Shown here in pieces: positions 21,147 through 21,198 of a stretch of DNA of 21,198 nucleotides (its first letter is position 1; the number at the start of each line of letters is the position of its first letter). This stretch comes from an uncultured Paraprevotella sp. GTDB lineage: Bacteria > Bacteroidota > Bacteroidia > Bacteroidales > Bacteroidaceae. The notes below the pieces were generated by a model. The model had not been told where the DNA came from, searched no databases, and saw only the letters and a list, made by a program, of their open reading frames with translations. The stretch spans positions 1 to 21,198 of the forward strand of contig CAAFWT010000088.1 in the NCBI GenBank assembly GCA_900766785.1. Reading direction: 5' to 3'. Position numbers and translations under genes: made by a program.

Positions 21147-21169
21147 TGTCACCTAATATTGGGTGACAC
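21146..21169. promoter_or_regulatory. Near-perfect 24-bp palindrome over the transcription start, candidate operator
   Basis: GTGTCACC (21146-21153) and GGTGACAC (21162-21169) are perfect inverted arms, and the centre AATATT (21155-21160) is itself palindromic; only one of the 12 base pairs mismatches. It begins on the last base of the -7 box. Such placement is typical of a repressor site blocking initiation, but in RNA it would also form a hairpin just before the ribosome-binding site. Confidence 0.6.
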
Positions 21170-21185
21170 GAAAGGAATTTTAACT

Positions 21186-21198
21186 ATGTTTGTCCGCA
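21186..21198 (+). CDS. Start of an unidentified gene, truncated by the window edge
   Basis: ATG at 21186 follows an AAAGGA (21171-21176) about 9 nt upstream, one of the few good Shine-Dalgarno sequences in the window, plus a promoter and a palindrome. Only MFVR is visible. I recall several IS1634-type transposases of Bacteroidetes starting in this way, but four residues cannot identify a protein. Confidence 0.5.

Noticed and set aside
1..21198. CRISPR array, tRNA or rRNA genes
   Set aside because: No regularly spaced direct repeats and no cloverleaf or rRNA-like conserved segments were seen in the non-coding gaps.

Overview
The window looks like a chromosomal segment of a Bacteroidetes bacterium, most likely Bacteroidales and Prevotella-like. 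The evidence is the repeated use of the Bacteroidetes promoter (-7 element TAnnTTTG, in one case with a -33 TTTG exactly 19 bp upstream), weak or absent Shine-Dalgarno sequences, and family choice: a type II glutaminyl cyclase lipoprotein, a nucleoside kinase with a threonyl-tRNA-synthetase-like N terminus, a sirtuin without zinc cysteines, serial FKBP isomerases and a secreted GH51 arabinofuranosidase. These are family recognitions from reading translations; no database search was possible.

Layout. (1) 1-213: non-coding left edge with a hairpin and a 14-nt repeat. (2) 280-1779 (+): cysS with a near-perfect promoter. (3) 1824-4752 (-): sirtuin, nucleoside kinase and Fur-family regulator; the 3' end of the Fur gene lies inside a terminator-like hairpin shared with cysS. 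(4) 4880-7304 (+): three consecutive FKBP-type peptidyl-prolyl isomerases (cytoplasmic, lipoprotein, secreted), closed by a strong terminator. (5) 7437-9744 (+): Lrp/AsnC regulator and a fused peptidase C26-M19 protein, probably one unit. (6) 9951-12405 (+): glutaminyl cyclase, sufE and a tRNA-dihydrouridine synthase joined by ATGA overlaps. (7) 12390-14133 (-): CPBP-family membrane protein and a ferredoxin-nitroreductase, overlapping each other; the second also overlaps the dihydrouridine synthase tail to tail. (8) 14335-18422 (-): rpoN, a PAP2-like membrane protein, purE and ispG, tightly packed. (9) 18481-20934 (-): GH51 arabinofuranosidase with its own promoter. (10) 20935-21198: regulatory region with a rightward promoter, a near-perfect 24-bp palindrome and the first four codons of a gene that leaves the window.

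Functional links. Most of the window is housekeeping: translation, tRNA modification, Fe-S supply, purine and isoprenoid synthesis, sigma-54. A secretion theme runs through it: two envelope FKBPs, glutaminyl cyclase, a CPBP protein and a secreted GH51 enzyme whose predicted mature N terminus is Gln, the kind of end glutaminyl cyclase modifies. An iron-sulfur theme joins SufE, IspG and the ferredoxin-nitroreductase. I see no CRISPR array, tRNA, rRNA, prophage or obvious defence island. The less ordinary signals are the C26-M19 fusion, the modular FKBP trio, an IspG that seems intermediate in length between known types, and the edge repeats and palindrome, which may mark insertion sequences or a regulated gene just outside.
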